Positions 1-8,130 of a stretch of DNA of 64,000 nucleotides are shown in pieces (positions within the stretch are counted from its first letter, which is position 1; the number at the start of each line of letters is the position of its first letter). The stretch is from Kaistella soli. GTDB taxonomy: Bacteria; Bacteroidota; Bacteroidia; Flavobacteriales; Weeksellaceae. The notes beneath the pieces were generated by a model that was not told the DNA's origin, did no database searches, and saw only the letters and a program-made list of their open reading frames with translations. A program made the translations under genes and the position numbers. Location: the NCBI RefSeq assembly GCF_019038595.1, contig NZ_JAHOPF010000004.1, forward strand, positions 67,747-131,746, read 5' to 3'.

Positions 1-19
1 CATGTCCTCCGTGAAAACC

Positions 20-109
20 CACGTGCCTCTGTGGTTAAGATAGTTTGAAGTCCTAACTTTTTTGATCTCGATTTGCTCTATGAAAACCTTTGTGCCTTTG
101 TGGTTAAGA
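20..109 (-). repeat. Two copies of a TTTGTGGTTAA repeat motif
   Basis: Positions 20-39 and 87-109 each carry a version of ctttgtgcctttgtggttaa in the same orientation. The motif recurs at 183-323, 3943-4247 and 6255-6277. Copies are degenerate, so I read these as partial members of one dispersed intergenic family. Confidence 0.6.
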
Positions 110-182
110 CAGATGAACCATTAAGAAATGAAGACCATTAAAATTCTTCTAATTGAAAATTTAAACATAAACCTCATAATTA

Positions 183-323
183 TTAACCACAGAGTGCACG
201 GAAATTTTCACAGAAAGTACTGAGATTTTGTAGAGCATCATCTTCACTTTTAATCTTAGCGTCCACCTTTTTTGTTCTTTTGAATATCTTAAATAAATGA
301 AACTTTTGTGACTTTGTGGTTAA
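183..323 (+). repeat. Dispersed intergenic repeat with imperfect inverted ends
   Basis: The segment begins ttaaccacagag and ends ctttgtggttaa, so its ends are imperfect inverted copies of one roughly 20-nt motif. The interior shares order and wording with 3943-4062 and 4121-4247 (a 'ttttcac..gag' stretch, then 'gaatatctta', then 'cttttgtgactttg'). No coding potential is visible inside. A MITE-like or BOX-like origin is possible but not shown. Confidence 0.6.
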
Positions 324-426
324 AAGAACTCATTTACCACAACAACTTTACTCCAGAGAGCTTTTACACTTCTGCAGTTAAGAAAATAAATACCGGTGAC
401 GTCCGGCAGCGATCGGAATGGGGATT

Positions 427-466
427 AAAAAAATCCGGAAAAGAAAACTCTTCCGGATCGTTTTTA
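427..466 (-). terminator. Terminator downstream of the M4 peptidase gene
   Basis: Inverted repeat atccggaa (433-440) and ttccggat (451-458), flanked by an A-run on the left and a T-run on the right. It could act in both directions; on the minus strand it follows the peptidase stop at 508. Confidence 0.65.
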
Positions 467-507
467 AAACCGTGATTAATCAGTACTGAAAAATCTGCAG
501 CTTTATT

Positions 508-3063
508 TTAATTCTTAATCACTTTCACACTCGTGCTTTCCTGATCAGAATTTATTTTGATCATATAAACTCCTTTATCAAATGCACTGAGGTCAATGGT
601 TGAATTTTTAACCGTCTTATCCAGTTTAAAACTTTTAATCAGCTGTCCGGTTGCGGAATAAACCTGTGCGGTATTCAGTTTCGTCGCGGTGTTATTCTGG
701 ATGGTCAGCATTCCGGAGGTAGGATTCGGGAATACCTGCACTCCGTTATTCATCCCTGCCTGATCTAAGGCAAGAATCGGAGCGGTACAGTTATACACAT
801 AAATCTCATCCAGATACCAGCCTTCTATCCCGTTGCAGCCATCGGTTCCCATTTCAAATCTGAATTTAATATTCGATCCGGACACGGCACCGATTTTCGA
901 TAAGTCGATGACGCTCTGTCCCCAGGATCCGCCAAGCGAACCGCCATCAGTCCCTGTAAACGCTGCCTGACCTTTCAGAGGATTGTCGTTGCTGGCCGTT
1001 CCGTCCAGAGTGGAATTGTACCCATTCTGAGTGAATGCGGTTTTCGGAATTAAGGTCCACGCACCGCCGTTAAGGCTGTACTTGATGTTTCCGCCATCCC
1101 ATTTGGCTTCGGTCGCTACATAATGATTGAATGCCATCTCGTAGATCCCGGCGGTAAAATTTGGGAAAGTAATGAGCGGACTTTCTAAGCGCAAGATACC
1201 GTTCTGCATACTGGTGGAGCAGTTTCCGTTGATGGGGTCTGCACCGAAAATGGCTTTCCCGGTTCTTCCTTTGGGAAGGCTGCTTTTAACCGTCCAGTTT
1301 CTGTTCTCCCAGGACGCCGGGTTCGTCGGCACGTTGTTGATGGTCCAGTTTCCGGTTCCGTTTTCCCAGGTTTCAGTGAACAGTGCTCCTGTAGCAGCAC
1401 TTGCGCAAAGGGCCGGAGTGGGTTTTAAAAGCGGAGTATAATTACACTGTGTCGGTGGAGTTCTTAGCTGTACGGACAGAATTGCATTTTTAAGATTCTG
1501 GAGATCTCCGGCAGCCCAGGACTGTCCGCTGAGCCCGGCAGGAACTGTCGTGGTAGACAGCCCCGGTAAATTAACGCCGATCAGATCGTTGGCTGAAGCT
1601 TCTAAAGCGTCTGCGAAAATAGCAAAATCACTGGTGGGAGTCAGATAGTTTTTCTGAGCCCTCCACCACAGATGCGCTGCCTTTACAAAGCCCACCCCTG
1701 TAATGGTATAGCCGTTAAAGGTTCCGCCGTCTACCAGCAAAGCGTAGAGGTGATTCGTCACCCCGGAATTGGTATGCACACCGCCCGAATCCGCTGTTCC
1801 GCAAAAATAGTACGTTGTGTCTGAGACTTTATCCGGATTGCTGTTACAGCGCGGGTTCCACATGTCGCGGATCGGAGCTCCGAAAGCAGTGGCCTTCTCA
1901 CCCATCTTCCATCTCTGGCTGCCCGAACATGAAGTAGTAGTCCTTACAGAAACCACTTCGTTTTCATCCATATAGTTATTAAAGAGATCAATGGTTTCTC
2001 CCCACACATCGGAATAGGATTCATTTAAGGCACCCGCCTGATACTGATAGATCAGCCCGCTGGTATATTCGGTATAGGCATGTCCCCATTCGTGAGCCAC
2101 CACGTCATCTGCTGCGGTACCGGTACAGTAGTTGGCGGTAACGCCGTTCCAGTTGGCATTCGGGCAGTTGATACTCGGGTTGTTGTTAATGGTAACCATC
2201 GATGCATCTGCGCTGTTATAGGAAACATAATTAAATGCATTCTTGAAGAAATTATAGACGTGCTCAGCGGTGACGATTTCACTCTGCTGCCACTGATCCA
2301 GTGCTCCGGGAAGAGCATCCCCTTCTTTCCATTTTAAACTGGAAGCGTTGGTATTCACTTCATAAAGTTTCCGGTCGATAGGATGGATTCCGGTAAACTG
2401 CTCTACCAGTTCTCCGGTATGGGCATCGATAAACAGAAATTCCCGCACATCGTTTTTGTTGGTCACTTCCACTTCATACGCCAGGTAAGGGATCACCTGT
2501 CCTCCCTGTACCAGATTTTTCGGGAAAATCAAAAGATTGTTCCTGCCGGTCTGTAACGGGCTTCCCGAGCGGTTAAGGTTCTGCTGATTCACTAAATTTT
2601 TAGCGGCAGCTTCTGCTTCAGAGTAAGAAATGGAAGCTTTGGTATTTACTTTAATATCCGAAACGGTATTTCCGTTCAGCGAAGCCAGCTGGCCTTTCGA
2701 ATTAAAATGGAATTTAAGCAGACCGTCATAAACGGGCAGGCCTTCAAAAGTCTGGCGGTAAATAACATTTTTCAGTCCGTAATTGTCGGTGCTTTCTTCT
2801 GCAAAAACCATGTCTTTTGCAGATTTCAGATTGAAAACACTGATATTGGCCGTCAGAAACTCCTGTACTTTTGATCTGGCATCTGCTGCTTTCAGTTCCA
2901 GGCCTTCTGCGTTTGCGAATCTTATAAAGTTCGGGTTCGCAGTGCTTTTGCTGATACTCACCACGGCACCGCCCTGCTGTTTAAGCTTTGTCATTTCCTT
3001 AGAATCCTGCGCAAAACCACAGACATAGGACAGAGCTAAAACGAAAAATAGTGTTCTTTTCAT
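508..3063 (-). CDS. Secreted M4 (thermolysin-like) metallopeptidase with T9SS type A sorting domain
   Basis: An extracellular zinc endopeptidase, 851 residues. The N-terminus is a signal peptide (about residues 1-18, ending GFAQ). A thermolysin-type propeptide fills roughly residues 20-220. The catalytic part has HEWGH at 324-328 and the glutamate of GALNESYSD at 348, exactly the 20-residue spacing of M4 enzymes; GGVHTNSGVTN further on supplies the second catalytic histidine. Residues about 555-760 look like a jellyroll or MAM-like domain (ETWENGTGNW). The last 75 residues, with FPNPTSG and ending VKVIKN, are a T9SS type A domain that is removed or anchored during export. It stands alone between repeat-rich gaps. 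Substrate is unknown; general protein degradation is the simplest reading. Confidence 0.93.
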   Translation of the reverse strand: MKRTLFFVLALSYVCGFAQDSKEMTKLKQQGGAVVSISKSTANPNFIRFANAEGLELKAADARSKVQEFLTANISVFNLKSAKDMVFAEESTDNYGLKNVIYRQTFEGLPVYDGLLKFHFNSKGQLASLNGNTVSDIKVNTKASISYSEAEAAAKNLVNQQNLNRSGSPLQTGRNNLLIFPKNLVQGGQVIPYLAYEVEVTNKNDVREFLFIDAHTGELVEQFTGIHPIDRKLYEVNTNASSLKWKEGDALPGALDQWQQSEIVTAEHVYNFFKNAFNYVSYNSADASMVTINNNPSINCPNANWNGVTANYCTGTAADDVVAHEWGHAYTEYTSGLIYQYQAGALNESYSDVWGETIDLFNNYMDENEVVSVRTTTSCSGSQRWKMGEKATAFGAPIRDMWNPRCNSNPDKVSDTTYYFCGTADSGGVHTNSGVTNHLYALLVDGGTFNGYTITGVGFVKAAHLWWRAQKNYLTPTSDFAIFADALEASANDLIGVNLPGLSTTTVPAGLSGQSWAAGDLQNLKNAILSVQLRTPPTQCNYTPLLKPTPALCASAATGALFTETWENGTGNWTINNVPTNPASWENRNWTVKSSLPKGRTGKAIFGADPINGNCSTSMQNGILRLESPLITFPNFTAGIYEMAFNHYVATEAKWDGGNIKYSLNGGAWTLIPKTAFTQNGYNSTLDGTASNDNPLKGQAAFTGTDGGSLGGSWGQSVIDLSKIGAVSGSNIKFRFEMGTDGCNGIEGWYLDEIYVYNCTAPILALDQAGMNNGVQVFPNPTSGMLTIQNNTATKLNTAQVYSATGQLIKSFKLDKTVKNSTIDLSAFDKGVYMIKINSDQESTSVKVIKN

Positions 3064-3082
3064 AAAATATAATGATTTTTAG

Positions 3083-3090
3083 CAAATATA
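3083..3090 (-). promoter_or_regulatory. -7 box for the M4 peptidase gene
   Basis: The minus strand reads TATATTTG, matching the Bacteroidota TAnnTTTG -7 element, 20 nt before the ATG. No clear TTTG -33 element is at the expected distance. Confidence 0.45.
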
Positions 3091-3219
3091 ATGCATTGTA
3101 GCAAAACTGAAAGATTTAATTTAAAAAAATAACATAAACCTTGGTTTTATGATAAATTTTTACGGGTATTAATACAGAAAACACATCTGACAAATACCAC
3201 GCAGATAATCTCCTGAGTA

Positions 3220-3252
3220 TTGAATTCACTGAAAAGAATTTATCTATTTTTG
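3220..3252 (+). promoter_or_regulatory. Promoter of the Smr-domain gene
   Basis: TTG at 3220-3222 and TATTTTTG at 3245-3252, separated by 22 nt, resemble the Bacteroidota -33/-7 pair. The ATG is 22 nt further on. Confidence 0.45.
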
Positions 3253-3274
3253 CATCTTCTATACAGTTTCCAAA

Positions 3275-3769
3275 ATGAAAATAGGCGATAAAGTTGCTGC
3301 CATCGATGATGATTTAAAAGGCGTGATCACTTCTGTGAAAGGCGATACCGTGGTGTTTAAAGATGAACACGGCTTTACGCACCAGTTCGGTAAGAATCAG
3401 GTGGTGCTTCAGAATCCGGATATTTATAAGGAAGTCGGCACCGTTCAGAAACTTGAAATTTCTAAGCGTGTGTCTAAAAAACACAACAGAAAGCATTTGG
3501 TGCTTGATTTACATTTTGAGCATCTGGTGAAAAACCCGTCGGAGTATGATGCTTTTGAAAGGATTTTTATTCAGAAAGAGAAACTAATGGAAACCATCAG
3601 TTTCTGCCGCAAAAACAATCTGAAAAAACTGGAGATCATCCATGGAATCGGCGACGGCGTCTTACAGAAAATGGTGTACGACTACCTGAACGGCCAGACA
3701 AATATTGAGTTTGAAGACCATGATTTTTTCTATCATCAGAGGGGAAGCGTGATGGTTACTTTTCTGTGA
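3275..3769 (+). CDS. Smr (MutS2 C-terminal-like) domain protein
   Basis: A 164-residue cytoplasmic protein. The first about 50 residues form a small beta-rich module (MKIGDKVAAIDDDLKGVI) of the sort that precedes Smr domains in Bacteroidota. The Smr domain covers about residues 72-164: LDLHFEHL near 75-82 and IIHGIGDGVLQ near 121-131 are its two signature motifs, the latter corresponding to the HGxGxG nuclease/nucleic-acid-binding loop. Smr domains bind or nick nucleic acids in repair, recombination suppression and ribosome rescue. Without a MutS-type ATPase region this is a free-standing Smr protein, and its substrate cannot be told from sequence. It has its own upstream promoter and is followed by repeats. 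Confidence 0.82.
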   Translation: MKIGDKVAAIDDDLKGVITSVKGDTVVFKDEHGFTHQFGKNQVVLQNPDIYKEVGTVQKLEISKRVSKKHNRKHLVLDLHFEHLVKNPSEYDAFERIFIQKEKLMETISFCRKNNLKKLEIIHGIGDGVLQKMVYDYLNGQTNIEFEDHDFFYHQRGSVMVTFL

Positions 3770-4278
3770 CCCTAAAAAACGCGCTAGGAAAAAATCTGTA
3801 TAATCTGTGGAAACCTTCCATCTTTCAGCTTCCAGAAAATATAAGCACTACTGACAATCTTATTTTTAACCAGATGGAAGCTGGGAGTTTGAAGCTGGAA
3901 GTTTGTACAGATTTTCCCGGAAGCTGTTTCTTGCAGTCCACCTCAACCACAGAGTGCACAGAGTTTTCACGGAGCGCGCGGAGATTTTATGAACTGTCAA
4001 CGCAGCTTCCTTTTTTATTCTTGTGAATACCTTAAAAAGGCTTTTGTCACTTTAACGGTAAAAACCATTAACAGCAGTTGTCTCTCAGTCTTAATCTTCA
4101 GCCTTACTTTGCAGTCCACCTTAACCACAGAGTGCACAGAGGTTTTCACGGAGCGCACGGAGATTATATGAGATGTCATAACGCTCCCTCCTTTATGGTC
4201 TTTTTGAGTAGATAAAAAACAAAGAGCTTTTGTGACTTTGTGGTTGGAATACCATTAACAGCAATTATCCTCTCAGTC
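3770..4278. other. Repeat-filled intergenic region
   Basis: No real gene is visible; two short frames here lie wholly in repeats. The left part (3815-3905) contains inverted and direct copies of a 'cagcttcca/tggaagctg' motif. The right part is two tandem copies of an approximately 178-bp repeat unit, the second running into the 3' end of rsmD. Confidence 0.6.
3932..4109 (+). repeat. Tandem repeat unit, copy 1
   Basis: The unit starts ttgcagtccacctcaaccac and ends in tctcagtcttaatcttcagccttac. The following 180 bp repeats the same order: accacagagtgcacagag, ttttcacggagcgc, gagatt, then cttttgt..ac, ccattaacagca and the cagtcttaatcttcagcc tail. It belongs to the same family as 183-323. Confidence 0.7.
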
Positions 4279-4290
4279 TTAATCTTCAGC
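4110..4290 (+). repeat. Tandem repeat unit, copy 2, overlapping rsmD 3' end
   Basis: Second copy of the unit at 3932-4109. Its final part (ctcagtcttaatcttcagcc, about 4272-4291) contains the rsmD stop codon at 4279-4281 and its last codons, which therefore also occur, non-coding, in copy 1 near 4086-4105. Confidence 0.7.
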
Positions 4291-4905
4291 CTTATTATCC
4301 TTATTCTCATCCTTAATCTCATCCTCAACCTTATCGTCCGCCTCCACATCATTGGCCTTAAAGAAAGAGAAGCTTACGTTTCCGTATTTTCTGGTATCCA
4401 GAAGATTGGGATGCTGCAGTTTGGTTCTGCTCTGATGTTCGAGGATGAAAATGCCGTTGTCTTTTAAAAACCTGTTGTTTAAAACCAGGGAAATCAGTTC
4501 GCCGTATTTTTTTTCGTCCGTTTCAAACGGTGGATCGGCAACCACCATTTCATAGGTTTTTCGGTTTCTGTTTTTCTTCAGGTATTCAAATACATCGGCG
4601 CGCTGCACGTTAACCTGAAGGCTCATATCGAGTTCGGAAGCGGTGGCATTGATGAACGCTGAATGCTTTGGATTCATTTCCACAGACGTCACATCATTGC
4701 ATCCGCGGGAAGCGAATTCCAAAGAAATAGATCCGATGCCCGCAAACAGATCGAGTACCGAGCTTGCTCCCATATCGAAGCTGAAACGGTTTTCGATAAT
4801 GCTGAAAAGGGCTTCTTTCGCAAAATCAGTGGTGGGTCTTACATCAAAGTTTTTCGGAGCAGAAATTCTTTTTGATTTCCATCTTCCGGAGATGATTCTA
4901 TACAT
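4279..4905 (-). CDS. rsmD: 16S rRNA (guanine(966)-N(2))-methyltransferase
   Basis: Methylates N2 of G966 in helix 31 of 16S rRNA, using S-adenosylmethionine, on the assembling small subunit. The 208-residue protein opens MYRIISGRWKSKRI with RPTTDFAKEALF, typical of RsmD. The SAM-binding motif is DLFAGIGS at 52-59 and the catalytic motif DPPFE at 124-128, standing for the family's DPPY/F. Residues about 185-208 are a charged, low-complexity tail (DKVEDEIKDENKDNKAED) not needed by the fold; its coding sequence lies in an intergenic repeat. It is probably transcribed with the DUF3822 gene upstream, 52 bp away on the same strand. Confidence 0.92.
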   Translation of the reverse strand: MYRIISGRWKSKRISAPKNFDVRPTTDFAKEALFSIIENRFSFDMGASSVLDLFAGIGSISLEFASRGCNDVTSVEMNPKHSAFINATASELDMSLQVNVQRADVFEYLKKNRNRKTYEMVVADPPFETDEKKYGELISLVLNNRFLKDNGIFILEHQSRTKLQHPNLLDTRKYGNVSFSFFKANDVEADDKVEDEIKDENKDNKAED

Positions 4906-4957
4906 AGTTGGTGGGTTTCCCGATGTTTCGGGAAGTGTTTTTAATGAAGTTTGTTCT

Positions 4958-5677
4958 TTATCCTGCTAGGACAAAATTCTTCTTCGGAATATTATCGTAA
5001 ACGATTTTTAGATGCTTTACAAATTTCTTCAGTTCCGAGATGAAAGTTTCGTTTTCAGTGGTTTCTCCGTAGACTAAGAAGTGGGTTTCATTAATTCCGA
5101 AACCGATTTTGCTTAAAGTGAACATGATGAAATAAAGAAAATCAACCTCCGAATTCACATCCAGATTATTGTAAAGCACTACTTTCTTCTGATCGAGCGC
5201 AAAAAACTCGCACTGATGATGGTAGAGATTGATGTGGATTTCCTTCTGATTTTTCGCAGTAATGGCGTTGAGGAATTTTTCTCCGGAGAAATTAAAATTC
5301 GTGGGAAGCTTTTTATTTTTGATCTGCTGATAATCGGCTTTTGGAAAAGTATAATAAAACTGAACCCCAAATTTTTTGTTCACCGAAAGCATCAGTTCTT
5401 CGTTTTTCTCATCTACCGGCGCGTTGAAAGCAATAAGGTCATAACCCAAGCTGTGTTCTGAAAAACCTTCAGGCATCAGGGTAAAATGGTTCAACGCTGA
5501 AATAACGGCAATCTCTTTAAAGTTTTTCTCCGCCAGAATCTCACCGAGCTTTTCGGAAATAAACTGTTCAGGACTTTCTTCACTGACAAAAAAAGCCTGT
5601 TCCTCCAAAACGTTTTTGTTTTTGGAAATCTGGTACTGTAAACCGTCTTTTGTAAAAAGAAGAGAAAGCTTGTGCAT
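4958..5677 (-). CDS. DUF3822 family protein
   Basis: A 239-residue soluble protein of the DUF3822 family, which in Flavobacteriia usually sits just upstream of rsmD, as here. The fold is thought to resemble actin/ASKHA-type ATPase relatives, but I see no clear nucleotide-binding motif and the function is not known. No signal peptide or membrane segment is present. The conserved-looking parts are the N-terminal KLSLLFTKDGLQYQI strand pair, the NHFTLMPEGF segment near residue 62 and HINLYHHQCEFFALDQKKV around 150. The link with an rRNA methyltransferase suggests, but does not prove, a role tied to RNA modification or translation. Confidence 0.75.
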   Translation of the reverse strand: MHKLSLLFTKDGLQYQISKNKNVLEEQAFFVSEESPEQFISEKLGEILAEKNFKEIAVISALNHFTLMPEGFSEHSLGYDLIAFNAPVDEKNEELMLSVNKKFGVQFYYTFPKADYQQIKNKKLPTNFNFSGEKFLNAITAKNQKEIHINLYHHQCEFFALDQKKVVLYNNLDVNSEVDFLYFIMFTLSKIGFGINETHFLVYGETTENETFISELKKFVKHLKIVYDNIPKKNFVLAG

Positions 5678-5693
5678 AATTTTTTATCGTGAG

Positions 5694-5701
5694 CAAATTT
5701 A
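5694..5701 (-). promoter_or_regulatory. -7 box for DUF3822-rsmD
   Basis: TAAATTTG on the minus strand, 17 nt before the ATG at 5677. It fits TAnnTTTG; no -33 element was identified. Confidence 0.45.
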
Positions 5702-5811
5702 ATAAAAAAAAAAGGAGTCCGTTTCGGTATTGGAAAATAATGATGAACCGTATGATTCGGATCATCAGTTTAAGCCATAAAAATACTTACTTTTACTTAA
5801 AATTATTCAAG

Positions 5812-6141
5812 ATGAAAAACGCGGTATTGGTATTCTTTCTTTTCTTGGGAATCAGCATGTTTTCTCAGTCCACGCAGAAGGTTCAGGTGGTGGAGGCTTC
5901 GTGCGGACAGTGTCAGTTTAAAATGAAAGGAAAAAAGGGCTGTGACCTTGCAGTAAGGATCAATGGGAAATCTTATTTTGTCGAAGGAACTAAAATTGAT
6001 GATCACGGCGATGCCCACTCGAAGGAAGGGTTTTGCAATGCCGTCAGAAAAGCCGAAGTGATGGGAGAAATAAAAGGAGACCGATTTGTTGCGACTTCAT
6101 TTAAACTGCTGCCCGAAGAAAAAGAGGGGGATAGGAAGTGA
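5812..6141 (+). CDS. DUF6370-like small exported protein
   Basis: A 109-residue protein with a signal peptide (MKNAVLVFFLFLGISMFSQ). I place the start at 5812 because the upstream in-frame codons from 5689 do not look like protein and the signal peptide begins at this ATG. The mature part has a cysteine-rich motif EASCGQCQFKMKG with Cys31, Cys34, Cys44 and Cys75, plus DDHGDAHSKEGFCNAVRKAE. Similar proteins are annotated DUF6370; the CxxC pair and histidines suggest metal binding or a disulfide-stabilised periplasmic protein, but no activity can be assigned. It is monocistronic between the divergent DUF3822 gene and a repeat-bearing gap. Confidence 0.72.
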   Translation: MKNAVLVFFLFLGISMFSQSTQKVQVVEASCGQCQFKMKGKKGCDLAVRINGKSYFVEGTKIDDHGDAHSKEGFCNAVRKAEVMGEIKGDRFVATSFKLLPEEKEGDRK

Positions 6142-6530
6142 TTTGCTGGGTGTTGGGTGACGGATGTTTGACGCTCCTTGTTTTTGCTTGCTCAAAAAAA
6201 ACATAAAGGAAGCCGGTTATGACCTCTCATAAAATCTCCGTGTGCTCCGAAAAAACCGCTGTGTGCGCTGTGGTTAAAATGAAGTATACGAAGGACAAGG
6301 CTGAGGATTAAGACTTAAAGTAATTACTGTTAGTGGTTTTACCGCAAAAGTGACAAAAGTGTCATGCTTTTTTAAGCCGTCCAAATGACCCAAAAAAGCA
6401 AAAATGAGATGTTCCATATTTTTGCTAAGCGGATACCATATGGAAACAAAAAGTTAATTATTTTTTTTTGCGTCCCTGTTTTAAATTCTCAACACCTACG
6501 GTTGAGGCATCAAGCATCAAACACATTGCT
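6142..6530. other. Intergenic region with an inverted repeat-family copy
   Basis: Apart from the repeat at 6225-6378, I see no gene, RNA or terminator here. A 77-codon frame across 6385-6618 is low complexity and overlaps the murI 3' end, so it is not a gene. Confidence 0.55.
6225..6378 (-). repeat. Inverted copy of the 3.9-4.3 kb repeat unit
   Basis: Read on the minus strand, this segment follows the junction of the two tandem units at 4035-4178: the forward strand has ctctcataaaatctccgtg, cgctgtggttaa at 6266-6277, ggctgaggattaagac near 6299, then ggttttaccgcaaaagtgac near 6334. The correspondence is imperfect but collinear over about 150 bp. Confidence 0.6.
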
Positions 6531-7361
6531 TTACAGCACTTTCAGTTCGAGATCAATGGTTTTTCCGAAGAACTTTTTGGAAATCTTTTCGAAATTTTTG
6601 GTTAAATCTGAAAGATAAAACCGGTACTGAGGTTTTGGATTTTTCTCGTTGAGCAGATGATGCTTTTCCAGAATGATTTTCAGCTGGTTGGCTACGATAT
6701 TCGGTGAATCAATCACGCGGACACGGTTGCCGTAATACTGCTTAATCTCATCGATGAGCAAAGGATAATGGGTACAGCCTAAAATCAGGGTTTCAATATT
6801 CTTTAGTTTGTTGTTGCTCAGATAATTGTAAATAATCGAATGGGTAATCGGATGGTTTTTGAAACCTTCTTCAATCGCAGGAACCAAAAGTGGCGTTGCC
6901 AGTTCATCCACTTTGATAAATTTATTGTGTTTGCGGATTGATTTTTTGTACAGTCCGGAATTGACCGTTGCTTTTGTGGCGATCACGCCTACATTCGTGT
7001 GAATTTCGTAAGACACTTTTTCCGCCACCGGGTTGATGACGTCGATCACGGGAACTTTCTCCGCCACAAGATCCAGCACTTCTTTCAGCGCGTTCGCAGT
7101 AGCCGAATTACAGGCAATCACAATCGCCTTACAGTTTTTCTCCAGCAGAAAACTGGTGATTTTCGTGGAATATCCCACAATCGCTTCCCTGGATTTTTCA
7201 CCGTAAGGAAGATGTTTGGTATCACCGAAATAGATAAGGTCTTCGTTGGGAAGCAATCTTTTGATTTCCTTGGCCACCGTTAAACCTCCAACTCCTGAAT
7301 CGAAAATACCGATCGGCTGGTTGGCGGAGAGATGGCTGAAATCCTGCTTTTTCTTTTTCAA
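6531..7361 (-). CDS. murI: Glutamate racemase
   Basis: Interconverts L- and D-glutamate and supplies D-Glu for peptidoglycan stem peptides in the cytoplasm. The 276-residue protein has the family's FDSGVGGLTVA motif with Asp21, the first catalytic cysteine in IACNSATAN (Cys84) and the second in LILGCTHYPLL (Cys196), one on each half of the two-domain alpha/beta fold. Length is normal. It is not cofactor dependent in this family. The next gene upstream on the same strand starts 98 bp away, so it may have its own promoter. Together with ddl in this window it feeds the D-amino-acid branch of cell-wall synthesis. Confidence 0.96.
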   Translation of the reverse strand: MKKKKQDFSHLSANQPIGIFDSGVGGLTVAKEIKRLLPNEDLIYFGDTKHLPYGEKSREAIVGYSTKITSFLLEKNCKAIVIACNSATANALKEVLDLVAEKVPVIDVINPVAEKVSYEIHTNVGVIATKATVNSGLYKKSIRKHNKFIKVDELATPLLVPAIEEGFKNHPITHSIIYNYLSNNKLKNIETLILGCTHYPLLIDEIKQYYGNRVRVIDSPNIVANQLKIILEKHHLLNEKNPKPQYRFYLSDLTKNFEKISKKFFGKTIDLELKVL

Positions 7362-7376
7362 GGGGAAAAATTTTTA

Positions 7377-7384
7377 CAAAAATA
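7377..7384 (-). promoter_or_regulatory. -7 box for murI
   Basis: TATTTTTG on the minus strand, 16 nt before the ATG at 7361, matching TAnnTTTG. No -33 element recognised. Confidence 0.45.
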
Positions 7385-7459
7385 AGGTTTTTGGATGAAT
7401 CCTGAATACGTTCTCAGGAGAGTTTAAATAAGGTTCTTGAGAGAAAACAGCTTAATTTT

Positions 7460-8095
7460 CTACATTTCAGAACTTTCCGCGGAATCGTAAAATTTCGGCA
7501 TCTGCCAGTGGTATTTTACCGCCAGCGTACGGATGGCTACGATGAGAAGGATGGTGGAAATCTGAACCAGCGTATAAGACAGCCTGCTGTAATTAATAAG
7601 AAGTAGGAAAACACTGCCTCCCACAATACAGGCCGTCGCATAAATCTCCGTACGGAAAATCAACGGAATTCTGTTCAGTAAAATATCTCGTATAATTCCC
7701 CCGAAACAGCCTGTAATGGTTCCCAAAGTAAGACAGATCAAAGGATGCAGGTCCGCGCTGAGCCCCTTTTGGATCCCGACAATGGTAAAAAGTCCCAGTC
7801 CGAAACTGTCAAAGAGAAAAAGGGTAACCTTGAATTTTCTCTCTACCGACTTGAACACCATCGAAACAATACAGGTGATAAAAATTACAGAACACATCAC
7901 CAGATCACGCATCCAGAAAACTGGAACATCCAGAAGAACATCGCGTACCGTTCCGCCGCCCACCGAAGTAATAAATGCAATAATTAAAACCCCGAAAGGA
8001 TCAAGGCGTTTCTGCATGGCCGCGAAACTTCCAGACATCGCGAAAGCAACGGTACCAAGCAGTTCTATAAGTAGATTTAAATTTTCGTGAACCAT
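7460..8095 (-). CDS. Trimeric intracellular cation (TRIC) channel family membrane protein
   Basis: A 211-residue inner-membrane protein of the TRIC/UPF0126 (YicG-like) family. The two internally repeated halves are visible: the first contains GTVAFAMSGSFAA and SVGGGTVRDVLL, the second TGCFGGIIRDILLNRIPLIF; the GGG/GGxxRD motifs form the pore kinks in structures of bacterial and animal TRIC channels. About seven hydrophobic segments are present. I start at the ATG at 8095; the codon at 8104 is TTG and would add three residues. Bacterial members conduct monovalent cations in vitro, but the physiological role is uncertain. It is followed on the same strand by murI. Confidence 0.87.
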   Translation of the reverse strand: MVHENLNLLIELLGTVAFAMSGSFAAMQKRLDPFGVLIIAFITSVGGGTVRDVLLDVPVFWMRDLVMCSVIFITCIVSMVFKSVERKFKVTLFLFDSFGLGLFTIVGIQKGLSADLHPLICLTLGTITGCFGGIIRDILLNRIPLIFRTEIYATACIVGGSVFLLLINYSRLSYTLVQISTILLIVAIRTLAVKYHWQMPKFYDSAESSEM

Positions 8096-8105
8096 ATTGA
8101 TCAAT

Positions 8106-8127
8106 CAGTAATGAGTAATAGTTAATT
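8106..8127 (+). repeat. Left flank repeat of the four-helix-bundle gene
   Basis: Contains aatgagtaa at 8110-8118, the inverted counterpart of ttactcatt at 8517-8525 on the other side of the gene at 8131-8499. Confidence 0.5.
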
Positions 8128-8130
8128 AAA

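Larger units (their letters stand above)
1..507. other. Intergenic region, repeats and a terminator only
   Basis: No reading frame here resembles a protein. It holds the dispersed repeat copies at 20-109 and 183-323 and a terminator-like hairpin at 433-458. The 5' side continues outside the window. Confidence 0.6.

Noticed and set aside
1185-2337. Several 70-90 codon frames across the M4 peptidase gene
   Set aside because: They are shadows of the peptidase reading frame.
3766-4171. Two short plus-strand frames (86 and 60 codons)
   Set aside because: They lie in the tandem intergenic repeats and look unlike protein.
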